A DNA stretch of 9,915 nt, from assembly GCA_017354095.1 (NCBI GenBank), contig JAFMRP010000102.1, positions 1-9,915 of the forward strand. Direction: 5' to 3'. This document shows positions 1 to 6,123 of the stretch, one piece after another. Positions within the stretch are counted from its first letter, which is position 1, and the number at the start of each line of letters is the position of its first letter. The translations under genes were made by a program, and so were the position numbers. This DNA is from Ktedonobacteraceae bacterium. GTDB taxonomy: Bacteria; Chloroflexota; Ktedonobacteria; Ktedonobacterales; Ktedonobacteraceae. The notes beneath the pieces were generated by a model. The model did not search any database and was not told where the DNA came from. It saw only the letters and a list, made by a program, of their open reading frames with translations.

Positions 1-147
1 TGGTCTGATTTGTCTTTCTGTCCCAACACTCCTCCCCGTTTTTTCCCTTCTCCAGTAACAGAGCATATCTTTTCCGCATTGCGCATCCTCCCCTACACTG
101 TTATTCAGACATGGATCACCTCCATTTGCGCGCGCGAAAGGATTGAT
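1..147. other. Upstream region of the MFS gene, no gene seen
   Basis: The stretch is pyrimidine-rich on the plus strand and continues the MFS reading frame from a TTG at base 10, but that extension has an unusual Pro/Phe-rich composition and no ribosome binding site. No convincing -35/-10 pair was found. The only supported site is the Shine-Dalgarno sequence GAAAGGA at 136-142. Confidence 0.4.
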
Positions 148-1500
148 ATGCGTCATTCTTCTCAAAAGTACCTGGCACGTTCGAGCCCTCGCTTTCTGCT
201 CATTAATCGCAACTACACCTTCTTGTGGATAGGAAGCGCGATCTCGTATACGGGTGACGTGCTTTTCCTGATCAGCCTGACGTTATGGATTGGAACACTC
301 CTTCAGAACCAAAGCTATGCACCACTCGCCATAAGTGGTATAGGGCTATCAGCCGCTCTCCCCACCCTTCTGATCAGTCCATTTGCAGGAGTGTTTGTGG
401 ATCGCTGGCAGAAACAAAAGACCATGCGCTTCATGGATGTGATACGAGCAATCCTCGTTCTCTCCCTGCTGCTGGTAAGCGGGCCAGGTCCGCTTCCGTT
501 TTTTTCGGCATCGACTTCTGTGTTGCCAATTCCTATGAAGCTTGGGATCATCTATCTTGTGGTCGGGGCTCAGAGTAGCTTGAGTCAGTTCTTCAATCCA
601 TCGACGAAGGCCCTTCTCAGGGAGATTGTGCCAGAAGAGAGGTTCACCCAAGCCTCTGCGCTCACCACAGGCACTGCTTTCGCTGTTTGGCCTGTTGGGT
701 CAGCGCTGGCGGGAATATGCTATGCTAATCTGGGAGTAAATCTGGCCATTCTTTTGAATGCGGCATCGTTCATCTGTTCCTGGGTGCTCATACGCAGCAT
801 GCATGTGTCAGAACCAGCACCATCTCTCGTTATCGAAAAACAGGGACTCCATCATGTCTTCAAAGAACTGTGGGAAGGGTTCCAATGCATTGAAGGGAAT
901 CTGCTCTTACGGACACTCTTGTGCGCAGAAAGCCTGCTCGCGTTTGGATTCGGCATTTATAACACGATGGGATTCTTCTTTATCACGCAAAATTTGCACG
1001 TCCCTGTGAGTCTCTACGGTCTTTTCAATGGCGTGCAATCACTTGGAGGGATACTTGGAACCTGGCTCATCAGTAGGTCTGCAACCACAAGAGGACATCC
1101 CAGAGTTTACTACACAGCAAGGGTGCTCGCTGGGATCGCCATGATGGTGACGGCATTACAAAGTCAGCCGCTCATCGCTTTGGTTGGCATGGTGATCATC
1201 AGTATTGCCCATAGTTGTACGGAAGCTCTCGTTGGTCCTTTGATACTGGGTGCCACACCCGAAAAGATGGAGGGCCGTGTCTTTTCCACTTTTGGAACCG
1301 CGACGACCATCAGTTCTTTGCTCGCCACATTTCTGAGTGGGTATCTCAGTAGTACGCTGTTGCATCCTGTTGCTTTCCATTCTTCTTTCATCACTCTCAA
1401 TGCGACAAGCATCCTCACTAGCTGTGCAGGCATCGCGCTGGTTGGGGGTGGGTTGTATGCATCGAAACACTTCAGAAAGATGAAGAGCGCAGAGATGTGA
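148..1500 (+). CDS. MFS transporter, drug-efflux (MFS_3/Mef-like) type
   Basis: This is a 450-residue inner-membrane transporter of the major facilitator superfamily, probably a proton-coupled exporter of a small hydrophobic compound. Seen: alternating hydrophobic helices across the whole length; the cytoplasmic loop 2-3 motif GVFVDRWQKQK at residues 81-91 (MFS motif A, G-x3-D-R-x-x-R/K type); an N-terminal NRNYTFLW segment and Asp37, typical of this subgroup; and a PSTKALLREIVPEERF stretch characteristic of macrolide-efflux-like MFS_3 proteins. Length is normal for 12 helices. I chose ATG 148 because GAAAGGA lies 5 bases upstream; the frame stays open back to base 10 but that extension looks non-coding. 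The substrate cannot be read from the sequence. The next gene on the same strand is a nucleotidyltransferase 227 bases on, which hints at a resistance cassette. Family call is firm; drug specificity is inference. Confidence 0.88.
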   Translation: MRHSSQKYLARSSPRFLLINRNYTFLWIGSAISYTGDVLFLISLTLWIGTLLQNQSYAPLAISGIGLSAALPTLLISPFAGVFVDRWQKQKTMRFMDVIRAILVLSLLLVSGPGPLPFFSASTSVLPIPMKLGIIYLVVGAQSSLSQFFNPSTKALLREIVPEERFTQASALTTGTAFAVWPVGSALAGICYANLGVNLAILLNAASFICSWVLIRSMHVSEPAPSLVIEKQGLHHVFKELWEGFQCIEGNLLLRTLLCAESLLAFGFGIYNTMGFFFITQNLHVPVSLYGLFNGVQSLGGILGTWLISRSATTRGHPRVYYTARVLAGIAMMVTALQSQPLIALVGMVIISIAHSCTEALVGPLILGATPEKMEGRVFSTFGTATTISSLLATFLSGYLSSTLLHPVAFHSSFITLNATSILTSCAGIALVGGGLYASKHFRKMKSAEM

Positions 1501-1523
1501 TGTTCTCACGGACACGGCAAGTA

Positions 1524-1544
1524 ATCCTCTCCGCTTGAGAGGAT
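1524..1544 (+). terminator. Hairpin just after the MFS gene
   Basis: Perfect 8-bp inverted repeat ATCCTCTC/GAGAGGAT with a 5-base loop, beginning 24 bases after the MFS stop codon. There is no U-rich tail, so it is either a weak or Rho-assisted 3' end or the first stem of the leader RNA of the next gene. Confidence 0.4.
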
Positions 1545-1563
1545 GCGACACAGGTGTGAGTGA

Positions 1564-1674
1564 ATGCATCTCTGGTCACGTGACATTCCCCACAAAAAGG
1601 GTCAGCTCACGTTGACGTGGCGTCTACGGGCGCAAGCGGCTGAGACACGACTGAAAGAAGGCCAAAGGCCATGA
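1564..1674 (+). CDS. Putative 36-codon leader peptide (attenuator) of the nucleotidyltransferase
   Basis: A short ORF starts at ATG 1564 with AGGTG (1552-1556) 7 bases upstream and ends at TGA 1672-1674, directly before a terminator-like hairpin (1676-1696). The peptide is basic and contains W19-R20-L21-R22 and, nearer its end, R29-L30-K31. Leader peptides with R/K-x-R/K motifs, such as the RLR class of erm leaders, are known to arrest ribosomes in the presence of macrolides; that is family knowledge, and its application here is inference. A 36-codon open frame can occur by chance. The support comes from the ribosome binding site, the motif, and the stop placed against a hairpin upstream of a resistance-like gene. 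Alternatively it is a chance ORF in a structured spacer. Confidence 0.4.
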   Translation: MHLWSRDIPHKKGQLTLTWRLRAQAAETRLKEGQRP

Positions 1675-1675
1675 C

Positions 1676-1704
1676 ATGGAGGTGATCTACCTCCATTCTT
1701 CTTT
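1676..1704 (+). terminator. Terminator-like (attenuator) hairpin upstream of the nucleotidyltransferase
   Basis: Perfect 8-bp inverted repeat ATGGAGGT/ACCTCCAT around the loop GATCT, followed by TTCTTCTTT (1696-1704). It lies between the leader stop codon and the Shine-Dalgarno sequence of the nucleotidyltransferase, the classic position of an attenuator. Alternative pairings are visible. AAAGAAG (1654-1660), inside the leader ORF, is complementary to the tail CTTCTTT (1698-1704). CCAT (1669-1672) can pair with the left arm through ATGG (1676-1679). A ribosome at the leader stop would physically mask the left arm. Confidence 0.5.
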
Positions 1705-1727
1705 ACAAGAAAGGGGCACTCAACGAT

Positions 1728-2645
1728 ATGCCAACAGGAAGTTTGCCGTTTGATTCACAAGAGCCACGCTCGAAGCTTCCGCGTGACTTCTCTCCTGCGA
1801 GTCAGCTCCGCTATGAAGTAGCTTGCGCTCTAGTTGCTTCCTCACCACCCTCCTTTGGGCATGAGGCGATTCTCAGTGGTTCTGCCGCCAGAGGCGTTGC
1901 AGATGAGGCATCCGATATCGAGATGGTGTTTTACGTTGATGAACTTCCTTCATCTACCGAGCGAGAGAAGTGGCTGTGGCAGGTAGGGGCAACTGATTTT
2001 ACGCTGGGAATCAAGTCCATTGGTGATGAACAAATCTGGATGACTTTTTTCTTTCGGGATATCTGGGTGGAAGCGTGCTGGCAAGTCACTGCAGCGCACT
2101 CGCAAAAACTGGATGCACTGATCGCCGGAACAGTGGCTGCACCTTCAGCGCTGAGGCTAGGATGGATCATGCAAAACGCTCTCTCCTTACGTGGAGGGAG
2201 TTTGCTTCACCAATGGCAGTACAAACTGCAGCAGTATCCGGACGTGCTTCCACCAGCCATTCTTTCGTCAGCTCTGCATTACCAGCGTTTCTCCTATTTC
2301 TTAGAACTCCCGTGGGCACTGATCCGCCGTAATGAGCAGTTTGCCCTTGTTGAGAACCTGTATGTCGAGGTCTTCAATCTGCTCCGCATCCTCTTTGCCG
2401 TCAATCACCAATGGGAACCAGATGTGAAGTGGCTGCAAGCGGAAGCGCATCGACTGAAGGACGCACCGGAGTGTTTGTTGGAACGGATTGAGGCCATCTT
2501 CACGGTCATGCCACTGGAAGAACGCGTGACGCTCTATCTGCTCCTGCTTCGTGATGTCCTGGCGCTTGTTGCGCTGCGCTATGACGTGGCAGAGGCGCTG
2601 CTGCAAGTACAAGAGAGGCTCCATGCACACAACATCAATGGGTAA
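1728..2645 (+). CDS. Nucleotidyltransferase-fold protein, KNTase/DUF4037-like
   Basis: A 305-residue protein of the DNA polymerase beta-type nucleotidyltransferase superfamily, likely cytoplasmic, which would transfer a nucleotide from an NTP to a small molecule. Seen: the GS-x-A-R-G signature at 51-56 followed by S-D63-I-E65-M, the metal-binding D-x-E pair. The SDIEM form matches kanamycin nucleotidyltransferase rather than the commoner D-x-D. E115 in the DIWVEACW strand is a good candidate for the third carboxylate. The C-terminal half is helical, and residues about 216-260 (LLRILFAVNHQW...KWL) resemble the DUF4037 substrate-side domain. Start ATG 1728 has AAGGGG 11 bases upstream, just past the attenuator-like hairpin. 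An efflux-type MFS gene lies upstream. Antibiotic modification (aminoglycoside or lincosamide type) is plausible but not proven; an unrelated nucleotidyltransferase role remains possible. Confidence 0.8.
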   Translation: MPTGSLPFDSQEPRSKLPRDFSPASQLRYEVACALVASSPPSFGHEAILSGSAARGVADEASDIEMVFYVDELPSSTEREKWLWQVGATDFTLGIKSIGDEQIWMTFFFRDIWVEACWQVTAAHSQKLDALIAGTVAAPSALRLGWIMQNALSLRGGSLLHQWQYKLQQYPDVLPPAILSSALHYQRFSYFLELPWALIRRNEQFALVENLYVEVFNLLRILFAVNHQWEPDVKWLQAEAHRLKDAPECLLERIEAIFTVMPLEERVTLYLLLLRDVLALVALRYDVAEALLQVQERLHAHNING

Positions 2646-2679
2646 GATTGTGGAGATGTGAAGTGGGATGGCAGGCGGG

Positions 2680-2724
2680 TGCATACACACTCCCATTTTC
2701 TAGCAGGAAAGGGCTGTGTATGCA
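2680..2724. terminator. Long imperfect hairpin after the nucleotidyltransferase gene
   Basis: Perfect 10-bp outer repeat TGCATACACA (2680-2689) and TGTGTATGCA (2715-2724). Inside it, CCC pairs with GGG and TTTTC with GGAAA (one G-T pair) around a 5-base loop, giving about 18 pairs in 45 bases. It starts 35 bases after the nucleotidyltransferase stop and is followed by TTTCT, so it probably ends that transcript. The stop codon of the minus-strand ORF 2700-3026 lies within it. Confidence 0.5.
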
Positions 2725-3026
2725 TTTCTAAGTTGCTCCTCGGTACAATGGTTAAAACCAAAACACGGCCAAGTATGCTCACAGCCATTAATGCCGATCA
2801 GGTGATCTTTCCTCTCTATACTAACCTTGACCAGGCGCATATAGTCCTCTTCCGAGAACGGCCCCAGGGCTAGGACCGCGCCAAGGATCGCGGCTGTTTT
2901 GACACAGATGAGCTCCGCAGCATGCACACGGCTTGCCAGGGGCGGCAGCGCACCCGTCAAACGCAATTTAACAGAGTAGTTGAAACCAACAATTCCAACA
3001 GAGCCAACAGTTTTTTTGGAGACCAC
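2700..3026 (-). pseudogene. Unrecognised minus-strand ORF, probably the remnant of a longer gene
   Basis: A 108-residue ORF that I cannot assign to a family. Its middle and C-terminus look like real protein: an Ala/Leu-rich helical stretch, then an acidic-basic helix around GPFSEEDYMRLVKVSIERK, then a segment with four Cys and two His residues (CEHTWPCFGFNHC, plus a terminal Cys). Codons in this part favour G or C in third position, as coding sequence here does. The N-terminus is poor: the start is a GTG at 3026 without a spaced Shine-Dalgarno sequence, an in-frame stop lies 5 codons upstream, and a run of seven A (minus strand, 3011-3017) precedes a low-complexity TVGSVGIVG segment encoded by 9-nt repeats. 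Another frame upstream encodes a similar three-residue-repeat segment (NRTDRTD), so the gene may have been longer and be frameshifted. A genuine small gene is the alternative. Confidence 0.35.
2982..3010. repeat. 9-nt periodic repeat cluster A
   Basis: CCAAC recurs at 2986, 2995 and 3004, exactly 9 bases apart, in units GAAACCAAC, AATTCCAAC and AGAGCCAAC. On the minus strand this encodes the low-complexity TVGSVGIVG segment of the ORF at 2700-3026. Its first ten bases, GAAACCAACA, recur inverted at 3135-3144. Confidence 0.7.
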
Positions 3027-3072
3027 ACTCCAAATGACTTACTCGTGAAAAGCAACCAGCCGCAACAAGCAA

Positions 3073-3106
3073 AACGGACACGTCTCCCTCCCCCAAAGTG
3101 TCCGTT
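3073..3106. repeat. 9-bp inverted repeat
   Basis: Perfect inverted repeat AACGGACAC (3073-3081) and GTGTCCGTT (3098-3106) separated by 16 bases. The right arm overlaps the first unit of the 9-nt repeat cluster at 3099-3144. No U-rich tail follows directly, so a terminator role is not favoured. Confidence 0.6.
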
Positions 3107-3144
3107 CTGTCCGTTCTATTAATTCTGTTGTTTCTGTTGGTTTC
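3099..3144. repeat. 9-nt tandem repeat cluster B, five degenerate units
   Basis: Units TGTCCGTTC, TGTCCGTTC, TATTAATTC, TGTTGTTTC and TGTTGGTTTC follow each other with a 9-nt period (the last has one extra base). The first two are identical. On the minus strand one frame reads NRNNRINRTDRTD. The cluster is in inverted orientation to cluster A (2982-3010). Confidence 0.7.
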
Positions 3145-3209
3145 CTGGCTCCCTCACCTATGAGTCAATGTACCATGCGGAACATACCACCATCCTCAAC
3201 CCGCCTGTA

Positions 3210-3288
3210 GAGCGGCTGTGACGCTTTGTGACACTTCCCGTGACGCTTTGGAGCGGCCTCTGGAGCGGCTGTGACGCTTGTGACGCTT
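3210..3288. repeat. GTGACGCTT repeat cluster C with a 17-bp direct repeat
   Basis: GTGACGCTT occurs at 3218, 3240, 3271 and 3280, with a one-base variant GTGACACTT at 3228. TGGAGCGGC occurs at 3249 and 3261. The 17-mer GAGCGGCTGTGACGCTT is exactly repeated at 3210-3226 and 3263-3279, 53 bases apart. The last two 9-mers abut with no spacer. On the minus strand one frame reads SVTSVTAA. Whether this is decayed coding sequence or a protein-binding array is not resolved. Confidence 0.75.
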
Positions 3289-3360
3289 TTTCTACATCGA
3301 TTCTGGAAAAAAAGTCAGCCCCCAACCTATCGGAAAGGACGGCGTACCACGAAAAACGAA

Positions 3361-3444
3361 TTGATAGCGAAACCTCAGCCCGATGTGATAAGCTAACAAT
3401 TCCTCGACTTATCGGGGCGCGATACGTTCCTTGCAAGATATAAT
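3361..3444 (+). promoter_or_regulatory. Candidate promoter elements for the M20 amidohydrolase
   Basis: Two weak possibilities. One is TTGATA (3361-3366), 17 bases, then TGTGAT (3384-3389). The other is a perfect TATAAT (3439-3444) that lacks a recognisable -35 at the right distance. A 6-bp inverted repeat GATAAG/CTTATC (3387-3392 and 3408-3413) lies between them and could be an operator. The start codon used for the gene is at 3482, which gives a leader of about 30 bases from the TATAAT promoter. Confidence 0.35.
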
Positions 3445-3481
3445 GAGGCAGGACGATATCCTGTTAGGTGAAAAAAAACGA

Positions 3482-4756
3482 ATGAGTATGCCATTTACAG
3501 AAAGTGAACAGCGCGCTTTGAGCGCGTTGGACCAGGCAGGGCTGCTGAATACCTTGCGCGAACTGCAGCGCATTCCCAGCGTGACGGGTCGCGAGGCAGA
3601 GGCGCAGCGCTGGTTGAGTGAGCAGATGCGCGCGGTAGGCCTGGATGTGGACCTGTGGACGATTGACGTAGAAGAACTGCGCGGGCGCGCCGATTTCCCG
3701 GGTATGGAAGTAAATCGTGCAGGTCACGAAGCGTTGGGCCTGGTGGGAAACTGGCAGGGGAGTGAGGGAACGGGCAAGCGCCTGATCTTTAATGGGCATA
3801 TCGATGTGGTACCTGAGGGCGACCACGCCAACTGGCAGCATGATCCCTGGGGTGGTGAGCTCGATGGCCCCTCTCTGTATGGGCGCGGCGCCTGCGATAT
3901 GAAGGGTGGCCTTATCGCTGCTTTATACGCCATCCGAGCGCTCAAAGATTGCGGCGTGCCTCTGCGCGGTTCACTGCAGTTGCAGAGCGTCATCGGAGAA
4001 GAGGATGGTGGCCTGGGCACCTTCGCAACCCTCCTGCGGGGACACACAGGAGACGCCGCTATCATCTGCGAGCCAACCAGGCTGAACCTGATTCCTGCCC
4101 AGGCAGGCGCGTTGACCTTTACGCTGCGTATCTTTGGCAAGTCGGCCCACGCCAGCACGCGCCTGGAAGGAGTCAGTGCGATTGAGAAATACCTCGATGT
4201 TCATCGCCAGCTCATCCAGTTAGAGCGAGAGCGTAATCGTGAGGTTAGCCATCCACTCCTGGGCAGGCTCGAACTGCCTTATCCCTTGAGTATTGGACGC
4301 GTGCAGGCGGGCAACTGGTCTTCCTCAGTGCCCGAAGAACTGACCTGCGAGGGGCGCATCGGTGTGGCAGTGGGTGAAAGCCCTCAGGAGGTGCGCGAGC
4401 TCTTTGAGAAGACCCTGCGCGATCTGGCTGAGGCCGATCCCTGGTTACAAGCACATCCCCCGGAGGTTGGCTGGACCGGTGGACAGTTTGAAAGCGGCGA
4501 GATCCCACCCGGCCACCCGCTGGTACAGCTCTGCGGGGACTGTATGCGCGATCTGACCGGTGCGGCACCAGCAATCGAAGGCGCACCCTACGGATCGGAT
4601 TTGCGTCTGCTCGTCAATATGGGGAATATTCCAGCACTGCTCTTTGGACCGGGCGACGTGCGCGTAGCCCATATGCCGGATGAGTACGTAAGCAGCACAG
4701 AGGTGATCCTGGCCGCTCAGGCCTATATTCTGGCCGCATTGCGCTACCTGGCGTAA
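3482..4756 (+). CDS. M20-family metallopeptidase/amidohydrolase (ArgE/DapE/YlmB-like)
   Basis: A 424-residue cytoplasmic binuclear zinc amidohydrolase of the ArgE/DapE/CPG2 family, which removes acyl groups from amino-acid-like amines. Seen, using the ATG at 3482: NGH106-I-D108 metal ligand and catalytic Asp; GRGACD139MKGG bridging Asp; G-E173-E174-DGG, general base and metal ligand; C-E197-PT, metal ligand; FGKSAH223AS in the lid domain; and H397 in VAHMPDEYV near the end, the last metal ligand. All key residues are present and the length is typical. AGGTGA at 3466-3471 supports ATG 3482; ATG 3488 and an in-frame ATG 3443 are alternatives. Neighbours give no pathway, so acetylornithine, succinyl-diaminopimelate or formyl-pyrimidine deacylation cannot be chosen. 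The gene is monocistronic and more GC-rich than the genes to its left. Confidence 0.9.
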   Translation: MSMPFTESEQRALSALDQAGLLNTLRELQRIPSVTGREAEAQRWLSEQMRAVGLDVDLWTIDVEELRGRADFPGMEVNRAGHEALGLVGNWQGSEGTGKRLIFNGHIDVVPEGDHANWQHDPWGGELDGPSLYGRGACDMKGGLIAALYAIRALKDCGVPLRGSLQLQSVIGEEDGGLGTFATLLRGHTGDAAIICEPTRLNLIPAQAGALTFTLRIFGKSAHASTRLEGVSAIEKYLDVHRQLIQLERERNREVSHPLLGRLELPYPLSIGRVQAGNWSSSVPEELTCEGRIGVAVGESPQEVRELFEKTLRDLAEADPWLQAHPPEVGWTGGQFESGEIPPGHPLVQLCGDCMRDLTGAAPAIEGAPYGSDLRLLVNMGNIPALLFGPGDVRVAHMPDEYVSSTEVILAAQAYILAALRYLA

Positions 4757-4762
4757 AATCTC

Positions 4763-4824
4763 CTCGCTCACGCCCTCGGGATATGTAGGGCCATCCCTTG
4801 CGGATGGCCGGTTCGCAGAGCGAG
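4763..4824. terminator. Nested hairpin between convergent genes
   Basis: Inner perfect 8-bp stem GGCCATCC (4789-4796)/GGATGGCC (4802-4809) with loop CTTGC, inside an outer 7-bp stem CTCGCTC (4763-4769)/GAGCGAG (4818-4824). It lies between the stop of the M20 gene and the stop of the TauE gene on the opposite strand, so it can serve both. Neither side has a U-rich tail, so it may block readthrough or RNA decay rather than act as a full intrinsic terminator. Confidence 0.45.
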
Positions 4825-4836
4825 CCGATCGAACAC

Positions 4837-5682
4837 CTAACCAATACCCATCCCCTTCAAGATCATCTCGAAGGCTACCACCACAAGCACGGGCACAAAG
4901 AGGATACGCAGCGCTTTGTTGCTCATACGCTGGAGCAGACGTGCCCCGACAAGCGCTCCCAGCAGGATACCAAGCGCAACAGGGGCAGCTACTAACGGCA
5001 GTACATCGCCGCGCGCGAAGTAAATACCCGCGCTGGCCGCCGCCGTGACTCCGATCATCAGATTACTGGTCGTGGTAGATACCTTGAGCGGGAGCCGCAT
5101 CACGGTATCCATCGCCAGGACCTTCAGTGTCCCACTTCCAATGCCCAGCAGCCCTGAAATGAGGCCCGCGACATACATCATGACAAAGCCAAGTGGCGTG
5201 CGCGTAACCTGGTAGGGAACCTCTTGCTTCAATCGGTGATCAGGGTAGGAACTTGCCAGCGCGAGTGTGTTCGCCAGTCGATCATTGATGACGCCTCGCG
5301 GCAGCTCTTCCCCTATCTTGCATACTAGCGGCACAGCGGAGATCAGTAGAATGATGCCAAAGATAATCCCAAGCAGCGCAGGCGCCACCAATCCCGCCAG
5401 AAACGCCCCGCTGATGGCCCCCGTGGTTGTCGCTAGCTCCAAAAACATCCCGATACGTATGTTGGTCAGGTGATCGCGTACATAGGCCGCAGCTGCACCG
5501 CTAGACGTCGCAATTACGGCGATAATGCTCGCGCCGATGGCATATTGAATGGGTAGCCCAAAAAGTAGCGTGAGCATCGGTACAATGAGAATACCGCCCC
5601 CCAGACCAACCAGCGATCCCAGCAGACCCGCTAGCGCCGCACCGGTAAAGATAAACAGAACCGTCAGCAATGAAATATCCAC
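4837..5682 (-). CDS. TauE/SafE-family membrane transporter
   Basis: A 281-residue polytopic inner-membrane protein of the TauE/SafE family (PF01925), whose members are linked to export of sulfite, sulfoacetate or related anions. Seen: the internal duplication typical of the family, with Gly-rich GSLVGLGGGILIVP at 22-35 echoed by GLISGLLGIGSGTLKVL at 173-189, and the ATSSGAAAAYV segment at 58-68 echoed by STTTSNLMIGVTAAASAG at 202-219. A hydrophilic loop at about 122-160 separates the two halves. It starts with GTG at 5682 behind a strong GGGAGGTG. The start shares one base with the TAG stop of the preceding DUF1634 gene, so translation is probably coupled. No sulfur-oxidation genes are adjacent; the substrate is unknown. 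Confidence 0.9.
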   Translation of the reverse strand: MDISLLTVLFIFTGAALAGLLGSLVGLGGGILIVPMLTLLFGLPIQYAIGASIIAVIATSSGAAAAYVRDHLTNIRIGMFLELATTTGAISGAFLAGLVAPALLGIIFGIILLISAVPLVCKIGEELPRGVINDRLANTLALASSYPDHRLKQEVPYQVTRTPLGFVMMYVAGLISGLLGIGSGTLKVLAMDTVMRLPLKVSTTTSNLMIGVTAAASAGIYFARGDVLPLVAAPVALGILLGALVGARLLQRMSNKALRILFVPVLVVVAFEMILKGMGIG

Positions 5683-6092
5683 TACGCACCTCCCTTGCCC
5701 AGCAAGAAACCAACAAGCAGGATGATCAGCACTGCACTGGTGATGAGCACAAATTTCATGTCCTGCTCAAGCGCGAAGGCCAGGATCGATATGGCCACGC
5801 GCAGTACTGGCGTGGCGATAAGCAACAGAACGCCGAGCATGATGATAGCCTGAGGTTGCAACATGAGCAGGCCTGCCCAGATCTGCCCGAAACTCTGTGG
5901 AAAGCTGTGGAGCTGGCTGCTGGCTAGTGTCCCTTTCAACAAGGCCAGGAGCACGCCAGCAACGATGATGGCTGCGCTGAGCAGAACCCCACCTTGCAGC
6001 ACGCCGCCAATAATCGCTGATATATCGATCTTGTTTGCGTGACGGGCCGTGGCGTTACTCTGTGGGTGTGTCGTTGAGTCCTGCATCTGCAT
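5682..6092 (-). CDS. DUF1634 family membrane protein
   Basis: A 136-residue small membrane protein of the DUF1634 family, which is commonly encoded next to TauE/SafE transporters and is presumed to be their partner subunit. Seen: a hydrophilic N-terminus of about 24 residues; helices at about 26-52, 82-105 and 113-132; and the family's conserved stretch around IATPVLRVAISILAFALEQD (92-111). It is the first gene of a two-gene minus-strand operon and its stop overlaps the TauE start by one base. ATG 6092 has GGGGG and AGGAGG upstream on the minus strand. ATG 6086, two codons on, is an alternative. Function is unknown beyond the partnership. Confidence 0.85.
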   Translation of the reverse strand: MQMQDSTTHPQSNATARHANKIDISAIIGGVLQGGVLLSAAIIVAGVLLALLKGTLASSQLHSFPQSFGQIWAGLLMLQPQAIIMLGVLLLIATPVLRVAISILAFALEQDMKFVLITSAVLIILLVGFLLGKGGA

Positions 6093-6123
6093 TGTTCCCC
6101 CTTCCTCCTGACTTGCTACTAGC

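Noticed and set aside
10..147. N-terminal extension of the MFS protein from TTG 10
   Set aside because: No ribosome binding site, odd composition, and a well-spaced GAAAGGA points to ATG 148.
1156..1569. Minus-strand ORF of 137 codons antisense to the MFS gene
   Set aside because: Its sequence has no protein-like pattern and it mirrors the MFS gene; treated as a shadow.
1636..1646. CTGAGA-like core suggesting a TPP riboswitch in the leader
   Set aside because: The second conserved TPP element and the flanking helices are missing; the match is a short chance string.
2982..3288. CRISPR array
   Set aside because: Units are 9-10 bases and mostly contiguous, with no 25-40 base repeats or unique spacers and no cas genes.
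3228..3443. Plus-strand ORF of 71 codons covering the GTGACGCTT array
   Set aside because: No ribosome binding site, composition set by the repeats, and it runs into the M20 gene upstream region.
4245..4586. Minus-strand ORF of 113 codons within the M20 gene
   Set aside because: Arg/Pro-rich shadow of a GC-rich gene whose catalytic residues are intact on the plus strand.
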